Of a stretch of DNA of 64,000 nt, positions 32,658 to 40,735 are shown in pieces. This DNA is from Polynucleobacter sp. Tro8-14-1 (GTDB taxonomy: Bacteria; Pseudomonadota; Gammaproteobacteria; Burkholderiales; Burkholderiaceae), in NCBI RefSeq assembly GCF_018881655.1, contig NZ_JACVPX010000001.1, positions 186,001 to 250,000 on the forward strand. The letters run 5' to 3'. The position numbers and the translations under genes were made by a program. Every line of letters starts with the position of its first letter. The stretch's first letter is position 1. The notes under the pieces were generated by a model, which did no database searches, was not told the origin of the DNA, and saw nothing but the letters and a program-made list of their open reading frames with translations.

Positions 32658-33931
32658 GAGGCCTTAGAAGATTTGCTAAGTAGTTGATCTACGATTTCAA
32701 TCCAATGCACTACTGGGGTGTCTTCTTGCTGCAGATGGGTGATGCAGCCAATGTTTCCAGAAACAATGACCTCTGCACCAGATTCCTCGCAGGCGGCATT
32801 TAAGTGGGTTAACTTATTTTTACGAAGTTGCTCAGAGAGTTCTGGTTGAGTAACAGAGTAAGTGCCTGCAGAGCCGCAGCAAAGATGGCTGTCCGCACAT
32901 AAACGCACACCAATACCGATACTAGAAAGTAAGCCCTCAACCTTGCCGCGAATTTGTTGGCCGTGTTGCAAGGTGCAAGGCGGGTGATATACGACGCCTG
33001 GTTTTGGATCTGTACCTACCAGCTGCACCAGCTCATTTTGCAAGGAAGGCAGTATTTCAGAAATATCCTTGGTCAGATCTGAAATCTTTTTCGCTTTGGC
33101 TGCGTAGATGGGATCATTTGCAAAGAGATGGCCATAGTCCTTCACCATCACACCACAACCAGATGCAGTCATGACAATGGCTTCTGCACCACTTTCAACC
33201 AAAGGCCACCACGCATCAATATTTTGCTTGGCATTATCTAAACCGCCAGCTTGATCATTAAGGTGATAGCGTAGTGCTCCACAGCAAGTGGCATTGGGCG
33301 CACTAGTCATTTGAATCTTTAACGCGTTAAGCACACGTGCTGTTGCTGAATTGATATTTGGGAGCATGCCAGGCTGTACGCAACCTTCGAGTAAAACCAT
33401 TTTGTGCTGATGGGTTGTAGTAGGTCTTGCGTAAGCATCAGTGGAATCGGCCAGTGCTTTATTAACAGTTAGCGGAATCTTGCGCTTGATGCCGCTTGGC
33501 ATTAACGGACGCACTAAGCGACCTAGGGTCATAGCCGTATTAAATAAAGCAGGCTTAGTTAAACCTTCTTTTAGGGCCCAACGGGTCAAGCGTTGGCCGA
33601 TTGGGCGCTCAGGCGTATTTTCTTCTGCCCACTTGCGACCAATGTCTATTAAGTTGCCGTATTGAACACCGCTCGGGCAAGTACTCTCGCAATTGCGACA
33701 AGTTAAACAGCGATCTAAATGCAGGCGAGTCTTTTCAGTGGGTGCCTGCCCTTCTGCGATCTGCTTAATCAGATAGATGCGTCCGCGAGGCCCATCTAAC
33801 TCATCACCTAGTATTTGATAGGTAGGGCAGGTGGCCGTACAAAAACCACAGTGAACACATTTGCCCAGAATGCGGGCTGCCTCGATACCTTCCGGTGTGT
33901 TGGCAAATTGAGGGGCGAGTTGAGTTTGCAT
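32654..33931 (-). CDS. glcF: Glycolate oxidase iron-sulfur subunit
   Basis: Membrane-associated electron-transfer subunit of glycolate oxidase, passing electrons from GlcD/GlcE to the quinone pool. The 425 residues contain two 4Fe-4S clusters, CVHCGFCTATCPTY (~26-39) and CLTCRNCESTCPSG (~75-88). Two CCG-type repeats follow, NATCCGALRYH and HLCCGSAGTYSV, which in this family bind a further cofactor or cluster. It begins 8 bp after glcE and its stop overlaps yggS. Confidence 0.97.
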   Translation of the reverse strand: MQTQLAPQFANTPEGIEAARILGKCVHCGFCTATCPTYQILGDELDGPRGRIYLIKQIAEGQAPTEKTRLHLDRCLTCRNCESTCPSGVQYGNLIDIGRKWAEENTPERPIGQRLTRWALKEGLTKPALFNTAMTLGRLVRPLMPSGIKRKIPLTVNKALADSTDAYARPTTTHQHKMVLLEGCVQPGMLPNINSATARVLNALKIQMTSAPNATCCGALRYHLNDQAGGLDNAKQNIDAWWPLVESGAEAIVMTASGCGVMVKDYGHLFANDPIYAAKAKKISDLTKDISEILPSLQNELVQLVGTDPKPGVVYHPPCTLQHGQQIRGKVEGLLSSIGIGVRLCADSHLCCGSAGTYSVTQPELSEQLRKNKLTHLNAACEESGAEVIVSGNIGCITHLQQEDTPVVHWIEIVDQLLSKSSKAS

Positions 33932-33939
33932 AGAAATAC

Positions 33940-35085
33940 TTATGGAAGGCGTTTAGTAGCGAATACACCTGCAGGATCAAAAGCTGATCTCAGGCGTTCT
34001 TGCACTGCCTCAAGGGCAAAGGAGTGAGCTTGCTCGGATAGCAAGGTAAAGCGCTGATTGCTAGGATCTACATTGGCACCCTGTTTAAAGCGAGTTGCAT
34101 GTCCGCCATGGGAATTAGCAATGGCCTTGATGGCTTTAAAGGTAGCATCATCGCCAGGCGCTGTAATCCAACGTTGTTGACCATGCCACTCTAGAACAAT
34201 TTCATCCGAGGCACCACTGATAGTAATTGGCCCACTGGCTGCAGGGAGTGCTAAGCGATAAAGCGTTTGATCGGCACCTAGATTGGCAAATGCAGAAAGT
34301 TTTTGCTCACGTAAATCATTCCAGAAATGTTCTGCGGTTTCAGGATTAACCTCAGTAGCCATAACCAAAGAACTCATGAGAGGAATTGCGGCTTTAACCG
34401 CGGCTGCGGCACCCGCAAGACGGAAAGTTAACTCTCCATCGCCGCCTGTAGTGGAACCAATCCAGCAGCTTGCAGATAAAGGTAGTGGCTGTCCAGCCCA
34501 TTCGTTCAATATCTTGAGGGCTTTCTCTTGGGAGATCTGGCACCGTAAGGTTGCGGTCGCCGCAGGTTTAGGTAAGACCTTGACTGAGGCTTCCAACAAA
34601 AGAGCAAGCGTTCCCAAAGAGCCGGGCAGTAAACGAGAGACGTCATATCCCGCTACGTTCTTCATGACCTTACCGCCAAAGGAAAGATCTTGGCCTTTGC
34701 CATCAATAATGCGAGCACCCAATACAAAGTCACGGAAGTTGCCCACAGCAATGCGCCCTGGGCCAGCAAGTCCGGCGGCAATTGCACCACCAAAGGTTGC
34801 ATGTTCACCAAAGTGTGGTGGTTCAAAAGCAAACACCTGATTCTTTTCTTTTAGAGCTGCTTCAATTTCTTTTAGCGGAGTGCCTGCACAGGCGGTGATG
34901 ACTAATTCTTCTGGCTGATATTCCAAAATACCGGAGTAAGTACGTGTATCTAGCTTTGTATAGCTATTCGGATTGCCATACCAAGCTTTAGTGCCACCGC
35001 CTTCAATCGAGAGCGGGGTTTTATTCTTTGCTGCATTGAGAATTTGCTCTTGGAATGCATTAATTTGTGGATGGGAGTGACTCAT
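33940..35085 (-). CDS. glcE: Glycolate oxidase FAD-binding subunit GlcE
   Basis: Second flavin-type subunit of glycolate oxidase, 381 residues. It has an FAD_binding_4 (PCMH) domain at the N-terminus (LSIEGGGTKAWYGNPN, ITACAGTPLKEIEAAL, FGGAIAAGLAGPGRIAVGNFRDFVLGARIIDGKG, KNVAGYDVSRLLPGSLGTL). The C-terminal half is a more variable cap. The ATG overlaps the glcD stop by one base. It cannot act alone: in E. coli all three Glc subunits are needed for glycolate oxidation. Confidence 0.96.
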   Translation of the reverse strand: MSHSHPQINAFQEQILNAAKNKTPLSIEGGGTKAWYGNPNSYTKLDTRTYSGILEYQPEELVITACAGTPLKEIEAALKEKNQVFAFEPPHFGEHATFGGAIAAGLAGPGRIAVGNFRDFVLGARIIDGKGQDLSFGGKVMKNVAGYDVSRLLPGSLGTLALLLEASVKVLPKPAATATLRCQISQEKALKILNEWAGQPLPLSASCWIGSTTGGDGELTFRLAGAAAAVKAAIPLMSSLVMATEVNPETAEHFWNDLREQKLSAFANLGADQTLYRLALPAASGPITISGASDEIVLEWHGQQRWITAPGDDATFKAIKAIANSHGGHATRFKQGANVDPSNQRFTLLSEQAHSFALEAVQERLRSAFDPAGVFATKRLP

Positions 35086-36599
35086 CAGAAGCGCTCCAAT
35101 TCTGGGTGAGGCAATTGGCCGCCGCTAATGCGCATGCGACCATATTCTGCGCAGCGACTTAAAGTCGGAATAGCTTTGTCTGGGTTGAGTAATTTTTCTG
35201 GATCAAAGGCACTCTTCACGCCCCAGAAAGATTCGCGCTCACCTTCACCAAACTGAACACACATCGAATTAATTTTTTCAATGCCAACACCATGCTCACC
35301 AGTGATGGTGCCGCCAAGCTCAACACAGGCTTCTAATATTTCAGTGCCGAATTCTTCTGCGCGATGCCATTCGTCTTGATCGGCACCATTAAATAAAATC
35401 AATGGATGCATATTGCCGTCACCCGCATGGAAAACATTTAAACAACCAAGGCCGTACTTTTCTTCCATGCCCTGAATGCGCTTGAGGAGCGTAGCAATAT
35501 GGCGGCGCGGAATAGTGCCATCCATACAGTAGTAATCAGCTGCCAGCCGACCTGCAGCAGGGAAGGCATTCTTGCGCCCACTCCAAAACTTTAAGCGCTC
35601 GCTTTCATCTTTGGAGATCTGAATGCCACTAGCGCCAGATTCTTCGAGTACTTTAGTCATGCGTTCAATTTCTTCAGCCACTTCTTCAGGAGTGCCATCA
35701 GATTCGCAGAGCAAAATAGCTGCAGCGTCTAAGTCATAGCCAGCATGTACAAACTCTTCTACAGCGCGGGTAGTAGCCTTGTCCATCATTTCAAGACCGG
35801 CAGGAATAATGCCAGCAGCAATAATGGCGGCAACTGCATTACCACCCTTTTCAATGTCATCAAAACTCGCCATGATGACACGTGCTAATTTTGGTTTAGC
35901 AACCAATTTGACCGTAACTTCAGTCACAACAGCTAGCATGCCCTCGCTGCCCATCATGATGGCTAATAAATCAAGGCCTGGTGCATCGGGTGCTAGGCCG
36001 CCAAATTCAACAATCTCACCATTCATGAGGATTGCACGCACGCGAAGAACGTTGTGCAGAGTAAGCCCATATTTAAGACAGTGCACACCACCGGAGTTTT
36101 CATTGACGTTGCCACCAATTGAACAGGCAATCTGAGAGGAGGGGTCTGGAGCGTAATACAAGCCAAGATGGGCAACTGCTTCAGAAATAGCAAGATTGCG
36201 CACGCCAGGTTGAACAACTGCAGTGCGGGTAAATGGATCAATGCTGACAATTTTCTTGAGCTTGGCTAATGACAGTACCAACCCCTGAGAAATAGGCATT
36301 GCACCACCCGAGAGACCAGTTCCCGATCCGCGAGGCACTACGGGGATTTGCATTGCATAGCAAATCTTCAAAATTTGGGTAACTTGCCCTTCTGTTTCTG
36401 GCAGAGCTACTGCCAAAGGCATCCGACGGTAAGCGGCCAGACCATCACATTCATAGGGAATGGTGTCTTCTGGCTCCCATAGAAGGGCATGTTCCGGCAG
36501 GATTGGGCGCAAGGTCGCAACCAATTTGGACTGAAGGGCGCTAATAGCGGCTAATTCGGGGGGTGGGGTCACCATATTCATAAGAATCATTTTAGCCAT
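35085..36599 (-). CDS. glcD: Glycolate oxidase subunit GlcD
   Basis: Catalytic FAD subunit of glycolate oxidase (glycolate to glyoxylate). It is up to 504 residues. Motifs are VPRGSGTGLSGGAMPISQGLV (FAD pyrophosphate binding, ~99-119), APDPSSQIACSIGGNVNENSGGVHCLKYG, and the C-terminal HAGDGNMHPLI with GGTITGEHGVGIEK (substrate and FAD contacts). The first nine codons contain four Met; MNMVTPPPEL (36581) or MVTPPPEL (36575) are likely real starts, because 36599 leaves only 18 bp to the divergent cobalamin gene. First gene of glcD-glcE-glcF-yggS-proC. Confidence 0.97.
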   Translation of the reverse strand: MAKMILMNMVTPPPELAAISALQSKLVATLRPILPEHALLWEPEDTIPYECDGLAAYRRMPLAVALPETEGQVTQILKICYAMQIPVVPRGSGTGLSGGAMPISQGLVLSLAKLKKIVSIDPFTRTAVVQPGVRNLAISEAVAHLGLYYAPDPSSQIACSIGGNVNENSGGVHCLKYGLTLHNVLRVRAILMNGEIVEFGGLAPDAPGLDLLAIMMGSEGMLAVVTEVTVKLVAKPKLARVIMASFDDIEKGGNAVAAIIAAGIIPAGLEMMDKATTRAVEEFVHAGYDLDAAAILLCESDGTPEEVAEEIERMTKVLEESGASGIQISKDESERLKFWSGRKNAFPAAGRLAADYYCMDGTIPRRHIATLLKRIQGMEEKYGLGCLNVFHAGDGNMHPLILFNGADQDEWHRAEEFGTEILEACVELGGTITGEHGVGIEKINSMCVQFGEGERESFWGVKSAFDPEKLLNPDKAIPTLSRCAEYGRMRISGGQLPHPELERF

Positions 36600-36604
36600 T
36601 TACC

Positions 36605-36610
36605 TATAAT
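36605..36610 (+). promoter_or_regulatory. Putative -10 box directly before the cobalamin adenosyltransferase gene
   Basis: TATAAT ends only 7 bp before the ATG at 36618, so transcription would begin at or next to the start codon. No convincing -35 lies 16-18 bp upstream. The 18-bp gap to glcD leaves almost no leader and no Shine-Dalgarno sequence is visible. Confidence 0.45.
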
Positions 36611-36617
36611 TAAGCTT

Positions 36618-37187
36618 ATGGGAAATCGACTATCAAAAATCGCCACTAGAACCGGTGACGCAGGAATGACGGGCTTGGGTGACGGAAGTCGCGTAGAGAA
36701 GGATCACCTTCGGGTCTGCGCCATGGGCGATATCGATGAGCTGAACTCAGAAATCGGGGTTTTAATGACTGAGGAGATCCCAGCGAGCATTTCTGCTGAA
36801 TTACAGGAGCTTTTTCTGCAGGTGCAGCATGATTTATTCGATTTAGGGGGTGAACTTTGCATCCCTAATTACAAACTGCTCAATCCTGAGCATGTAGCGC
36901 AGCTAGATGTTTGGCTCGAAAAATACAACAAACAATTACCCCCTTTGACTGAATTCATTTTGCCGGGCGGTACTCGTGCTGCTGCACAAGCCCATGTTTG
37001 CCGCACCGTATGTCGCAGGGCAGAGCGTTCGATTGTTCGCTTGGGTTGGGAAGAGCCTTTATATGATTCCCCTCGTCAATATGTCAACCGCCTATCTGAT
37101 TTGCTCTTTGTGCTTGCACGTATTTTGAATCGTGCGGCTGGCGGTTCGGATGTGTTGTGGAAGCATGAAAAAAAAGAGACTAAATAA
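36618..37187 (+). CDS. Cob(I)alamin adenosyltransferase (PduO type)
   Basis: Transfers the adenosyl group of ATP to cob(I)alamin, making coenzyme B12. It is 189 residues. The ATP-binding N-terminus ATRTGDAGMTGLGDGSRVEKD (~9-29) and GDIDELNSEIGVL are present, as are the helical blocks GGTRAAAQAHVCRTVCRRAERS and YVNRLSDLLFVLARILNRAAG with the conserved Arg/Asn/Asp of the active site. It stands alone, divergent from glcD, with a terminator after it. It may have a leaderless mRNA. Confidence 0.95.
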   Translation: MGNRLSKIATRTGDAGMTGLGDGSRVEKDHLRVCAMGDIDELNSEIGVLMTEEIPASISAELQELFLQVQHDLFDLGGELCIPNYKLLNPEHVAQLDVWLEKYNKQLPPLTEFILPGGTRAAAQAHVCRTVCRRAERSIVRLGWEEPLYDSPRQYVNRLSDLLFVLARILNRAAGGSDVLWKHEKKETK

Positions 37188-37200
37188 ATTAGTCTCTTTT
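37172..37200. terminator. Bidirectional terminator between the cobalamin gene and the DAHP synthase gene
   Basis: Perfect 11-bp stem AAAAGAGACTA / TAGTCTCTTTT with a 7-nt loop. The A run at one end and T run at the other let it work on both strands. The left arm overlaps the last codons of the cobalamin gene. Confidence 0.88.
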
Positions 37201-37229
37201 ATCAGTGGTACTTAAAAAATACTGCAGTA

Positions 37230-38354
37230 TTACTTTTTCTTGCTTCTACGTTTCTTAACGGCTGTAGCTAGACGCTCTAGTACCTTCACAGAGTCATCCC
37301 AGTTGATGCAGGCATCCGTAATGCTCTTGCCGTATTCCAATTTACTTGGGTCATCTTTTCCTGGCGTAAATTTCTGAGCACCATCATTTAAATGACTCTC
37401 AACCATCACGCCAAAAATCTGGTGTGAGCCAGACTCAATTTGCTGCGCCACATCGTCAGCAACCACAATCTGACGCTCATGCTTCTTACTTGAATTGGCA
37501 TGGGATAAATCAACCATCAAACTGGCTGGAAGCTTGGCTGCCTCTAGCTCAGAGCAGGCCGCTTGCACAAACTGAGCTTCATAGTTTGGCTCTTTGCCAC
37601 CACGCAAAATCACGTGGCAATCTTTATTGCCTTTAGTTTCCACAACCGATACTTGACCATTTTTATGAACGGATAAGAAATGATGAGGGCGACCTGCTGC
37701 TTGAATCGCATCGGTAGCAATTTTGATGTTGCCATCAGTACCGTTCTTAAATCCGATAGGTGCGGATAGGCCAGATGCAAGTTCGCGGTGAACTTGGCTC
37801 TCAGTAGTACGCGCACCAATAGCACCCCATGAAATCAGATCCGCAATATATTGCGGAGAAATCACATCTAAGAATTCGCTACCAGCAGGCATGCCAAGGC
37901 GATTAATTTCCATTAACACCTGACGCGCAAGGCGAAGACCTTCTTCGATGCGATAGCTTTCATCCAGATACGGGTCGTTAATCAAACCCTTCCAGCCAAT
38001 AGTAGTGCGTGGCTTTTCAAAATACACGCGCATCACAATTTCTAATTCACCGGCAAAACGCTCGCGCTCAGCTAAGAGGCGTTGGCAATATTCCAACGCT
38101 GCTTTTGGGTCATGAATGGAGCATGGTCCGATGATCACGAGTAAGCGGTCATCTTTGCCATGAATAATGTCGCGGATCTTTTTGCGAGTGTTGCTGATCA
38201 ACGCTTCAGTAGGTGTTCCAGAAATCGGAAAGAAACGGATTAAATGCTCTGGCGGAGGCAGAACAGAAATGTTGTCAATGCGTTGATCGTCAGTATCTGA
38301 AGTCTTGTCGACAGCAGAGTACCAATTGGCGGGATTCGTATTTTGTTGGCTCAT
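37230..38354 (-). CDS. 3-deoxy-7-phosphoheptulonate synthase (DAHP synthase, class I)
   Basis: First step of the shikimate pathway: phosphoenolpyruvate plus erythrose 4-phosphate to DAHP. It has 374 residues, AroF/G/H type. Motifs are LLVIIGPCSIHDPKAALEYC (~73-92), YFEKPRTTIGWKGLINDPYLD, GSEFLDVISPQYIADLISWGAIGARTTESQVHRELASGLS, GFKNGTDG, CHVILRGGKEPNY, MVDLSHANSSKKHERQ, and the C-terminal VMVESHLNDGAQ. It ends in a basic KKRRSKKK tail. Which amino acid inhibits it cannot be told by eye, so I give no isozyme letter. It lies 30 bp after tldD. Confidence 0.95.
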   Translation of the reverse strand: MSQQNTNPANWYSAVDKTSDTDDQRIDNISVLPPPEHLIRFFPISGTPTEALISNTRKKIRDIIHGKDDRLLVIIGPCSIHDPKAALEYCQRLLAERERFAGELEIVMRVYFEKPRTTIGWKGLINDPYLDESYRIEEGLRLARQVLMEINRLGMPAGSEFLDVISPQYIADLISWGAIGARTTESQVHRELASGLSAPIGFKNGTDGNIKIATDAIQAAGRPHHFLSVHKNGQVSVVETKGNKDCHVILRGGKEPNYEAQFVQAACSELEAAKLPASLMVDLSHANSSKKHERQIVVADDVAQQIESGSHQIFGVMVESHLNDGAQKFTPGKDDPSKLEYGKSITDACINWDDSVKVLERLATAVKKRRSKKK

Positions 38355-38384
38355 CCGGCTATTTTAAGCCGTAATTAGCCAGTA

Positions 38385-39875
38385 TTAGGCAGTCCCACCC
38401 ACAGTCAGGCTATCAATCCTCAGGGTAGGCTGCCCAACCCCGACTGGAACACTTTGCCCTTCCTTGCCACAAACCCCAACCCCACCGTCTAATTTCAGGT
38501 CATTTCCGATCATAGAAACCTGTTTTAGGGATTCTGGCCCGCTACCAATAATGGTCGCGCCTTTGACGGGGTATTGAATTTTGCCGTTCTCAACCCAGTA
38601 GGCCTCTGAAGCAGAAAACACAAATTTGCCACTAGTGATATCAACCTGACCACCACCAAAGTTCACTGCGTATAAACCGCGCTTGATGCTGGCGACAATT
38701 TCTTGAGGATCCTCTTTACCGGCCAACATATAGGTATTTGTCATGCGCGGCATTGGCAGCGAAGCAAAACTTTCGCGGCGACCATTGCCGGTGAGGGGCA
38801 TATTCATGAGTCGGGCATTCAGGCTGTCCTGAATGTAACCTTTCAATATGCCGTCTTCAATTAAGGTGGTGCATTGAGTGGGAGTACCTTCGTCATCGAT
38901 ATTCAGAGAGCCTCTGCGTCCAGATAAAGTTCCATCATCCACAACGGTGACACCTTTAGCTGCAACACGTTGTCCAATGCGACCAGCAAAAGCAGAGGAT
39001 CCTTTGCGATTAAAGTCACCTTCGAGACCATGACCTACTGCCTCATGCAATAGAACGCCAGGCCAGCCTGGTCCCATTACAACTGTCATTGGACCAGCAG
39101 GCGCTGGGCGCGATTCCAGATTTACTAGGGCTCCGTCAACAGCCTCATCGACATAGCGATTAATCAAATCAGTATTAAAGTAAAGATAGTCATGACGTGC
39201 ACCGCCGCCAGAAGAGCCTGATTCACGTCGACCATTCTGTTCTGCAATAACGTGTACCGAAACGCGTACTAGTGGGCGTACATCTGCCGCTAATAAGCCG
39301 TCTGCACGCACAACCAATACAACATCAAATTCCCCAGCCAGACTGGCCATCACTTGGATGATCCGTGGGTCACGTGCTTTAGCGCGACGTTCTATGCTTT
39401 CCAGAAGCGCGATTTTTTCTTTGGGCTCAAGAGAATCTAAAGGATTCACATCCGAGTAGAGCTTATTGGATACGGGGTTAAACAGCTTGCTTGCAACCGC
39501 TTGCTTGCCACCCTCTGGCCCAATTACTCGAGTAGCTTTGGCTGCTTTATTTAATGCTTCTAAATTAATCTCATCCGAATAAGCGAAAGCCGTCTTATCG
39601 CCATAGATAGCGCGCACACCAACGCCTTGATCAATATTAAAGCTGCCGGATTTAACGATACCCTCTTCAAGACTCCAACTTTCACTCCGAGTATGTTGGA
39701 AGTAAAGATCTGCATCATCAAGGCGATGGGCAAATAGGTTGCCAAAGGTGCCGTGCAAATCTTGCTCGGATAAGCCGGTTGGTTCGAGCAAAATAGATTT
39801 GGCTAGTTTGATGAGGTCTGCTTGCTTTTTGGCTTTGGTCCAATTGGCGGGGAATAGTGCTTCTGGTGCATTCAT
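38385..39875 (-). CDS. tldD: Metalloprotease TldD
   Basis: Zinc peptidase subunit that works with TldE/PmbA in degrading or maturing peptides (microcin B17 and CcdA in E. coli). About 496 residues. The metal site is the HExxxH motif in [19 protein letters not shown]. Also visible are [44 protein letters not shown] and [16 protein letters not shown]. The ORF track begins with a TTG at 39887; the ATG at 39875 (MNAPEAL) is preferred. It follows a nitrilase gene, as in many proteobacteria. The partner tldE/pmbA is not in this window. Confidence 0.95.
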   Translation of the reverse strand: MNAPEALFPANWTKAKKQADLIKLAKSILLEPTGLSEQDLHGTFGNLFAHRLDDADLYFQHTRSESWSLEEGIVKSGSFNIDQGVGVRAIYGDKTAFAYSDEINLEALNKAAKATRVIGPEGGKQAVASKLFNPVSNKLYSDVNPLDSLEPKEKIALLESIERRAKARDPRIIQVMASLAGEFDVVLVVRADGLLAADVRPLVRVSVHVIAEQNGRRESGSSGGGARHDYLYFNTDLINRYVDEAVDGALVNLESRPAPAGPMTVVMGPGWPGVLLHEAVGHGLEGDFNRKGSSAFAGRIGQRVAAKGVTVVDDGTLSGRRGSLNIDDEGTPTQCTTLIEDGILKGYIQDSLNARLMNMPLTGNGRRESFASLPMPRMTNTYMLAGKEDPQEIVASIKRGLYAVNFGGGQVDITSGKFVFSASEAYWVENGKIQYPVKGATIIGSGPESLKQVSMIGNDLKLDGGVGVCGKEGQSVPVGVGQPTLRIDSLTVGGTA

Positions 39876-39895
39876 GTGATTCAGCAAATCTTTCT

Positions 39896-40729
39896 TTAAA
39901 GCTTGCGATGCGCAAGTGCGGGTAACTTAGAGCGTACCTCGTTTAATTTATCTTTGCACAAAACTCCGGAAATAAAGCCTTCCCCCTCAGGGAGGTTAGC
40001 CAAGATACTGCCCCAAGGATCAATCAGCATGCTGTTACCCCAAGTGCGACGTTGATTTTGATGGATGCCGCCTTGGGCAGATGCTAATACGTAACATTGG
40101 TTTTCGATAGCGCGAGCACGTAAGAGGATTTCCCAATGATCCTTGCCAGTTGTATATGTAAAAGCGGCTGGGATGATATGGCAGTCTACCTGTCCAAGGG
40201 CGCGATAGAGCTCTGGAAAGCGCAGGTCATAACAAATACTCAAGCCAAAGGTCCAATCATTTCCATTAATTGAAATTTTTAAGAGGCCTGGCTCATTGCC
40301 AGCCTCAATCGTTTCGGATTCTTGGTAGCGTTCGGTTGCTGTTTGAAAACCAAATAAATGGATTTTGTCGTAACGAGAAATTTGCTCGCCTGCAGGATTA
40401 AAGGCAAGCGTTGTGTTGAGTACTTTATTAGGATCTTTTGCTTCCAGTGGAATAGTGCCTGCCACTAGGTAAATATTATTTTGTTTTGCAATATCCGAAA
40501 GTTGTTCTTGGATGGGGCCGTTTCCAATACTTTCGCGGGCGCGCACTTTATCGGTGTCCTTGAGACCCATTAAGCAAAAATACTCTGGCAAGACGGCTAG
40601 TTGTGCGCCGTCAGTTGCAGCTGCGGCGATGAGCCTGCTTGCTGCAGATAAGTTCTCCCGTAAATCAGGAGTGGAAACCATCTGAATGGAGGAAATCTTG
40701 AGATCTGCGCTGTTTGCTGATGGGCTCAT
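39896..40729 (-). CDS. Carbon-nitrogen hydrolase (nitrilase superfamily, Nit1-like)
   Basis: Cytoplasmic amidase-type hydrolase of 277 residues. The Glu-Lys-Cys catalytic triad is visible: Glu49 in LAVLPEYF, Lys122 in [10 protein letters not shown], and Cys166 in [14 protein letters not shown]. The DLRFPELYR run and the downstream [24 protein letters not shown] resemble the Nit/deaminated-glutathione amidase group, so repair of deaminated glutathione is a reasonable guess. The gene sits 6 bp after yhdP and about 20 bp before tldD. Confidence 0.92.
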   Translation of the reverse strand: MSPSANSADLKISSIQMVSTPDLRENLSAASRLIAAAATDGAQLAVLPEYFCLMGLKDTDKVRARESIGNGPIQEQLSDIAKQNNIYLVAGTIPLEAKDPNKVLNTTLAFNPAGEQISRYDKIHLFGFQTATERYQESETIEAGNEPGLLKISINGNDWTFGLSICYDLRFPELYRALGQVDCHIIPAAFTYTTGKDHWEILLRARAIENQCYVLASAQGGIHQNQRRTWGNSMLIDPWGSILANLPEGEGFISGVLCKDKLNEVRSKLPALAHRKL

Positions 40730-40735
40730 GATGAT

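Noticed and set aside
34283-34840. 185-residue plus-strand ORF inside glcE
   Set aside because: Antisense to the FAD-binding domain of GlcE, with no start signal or family.
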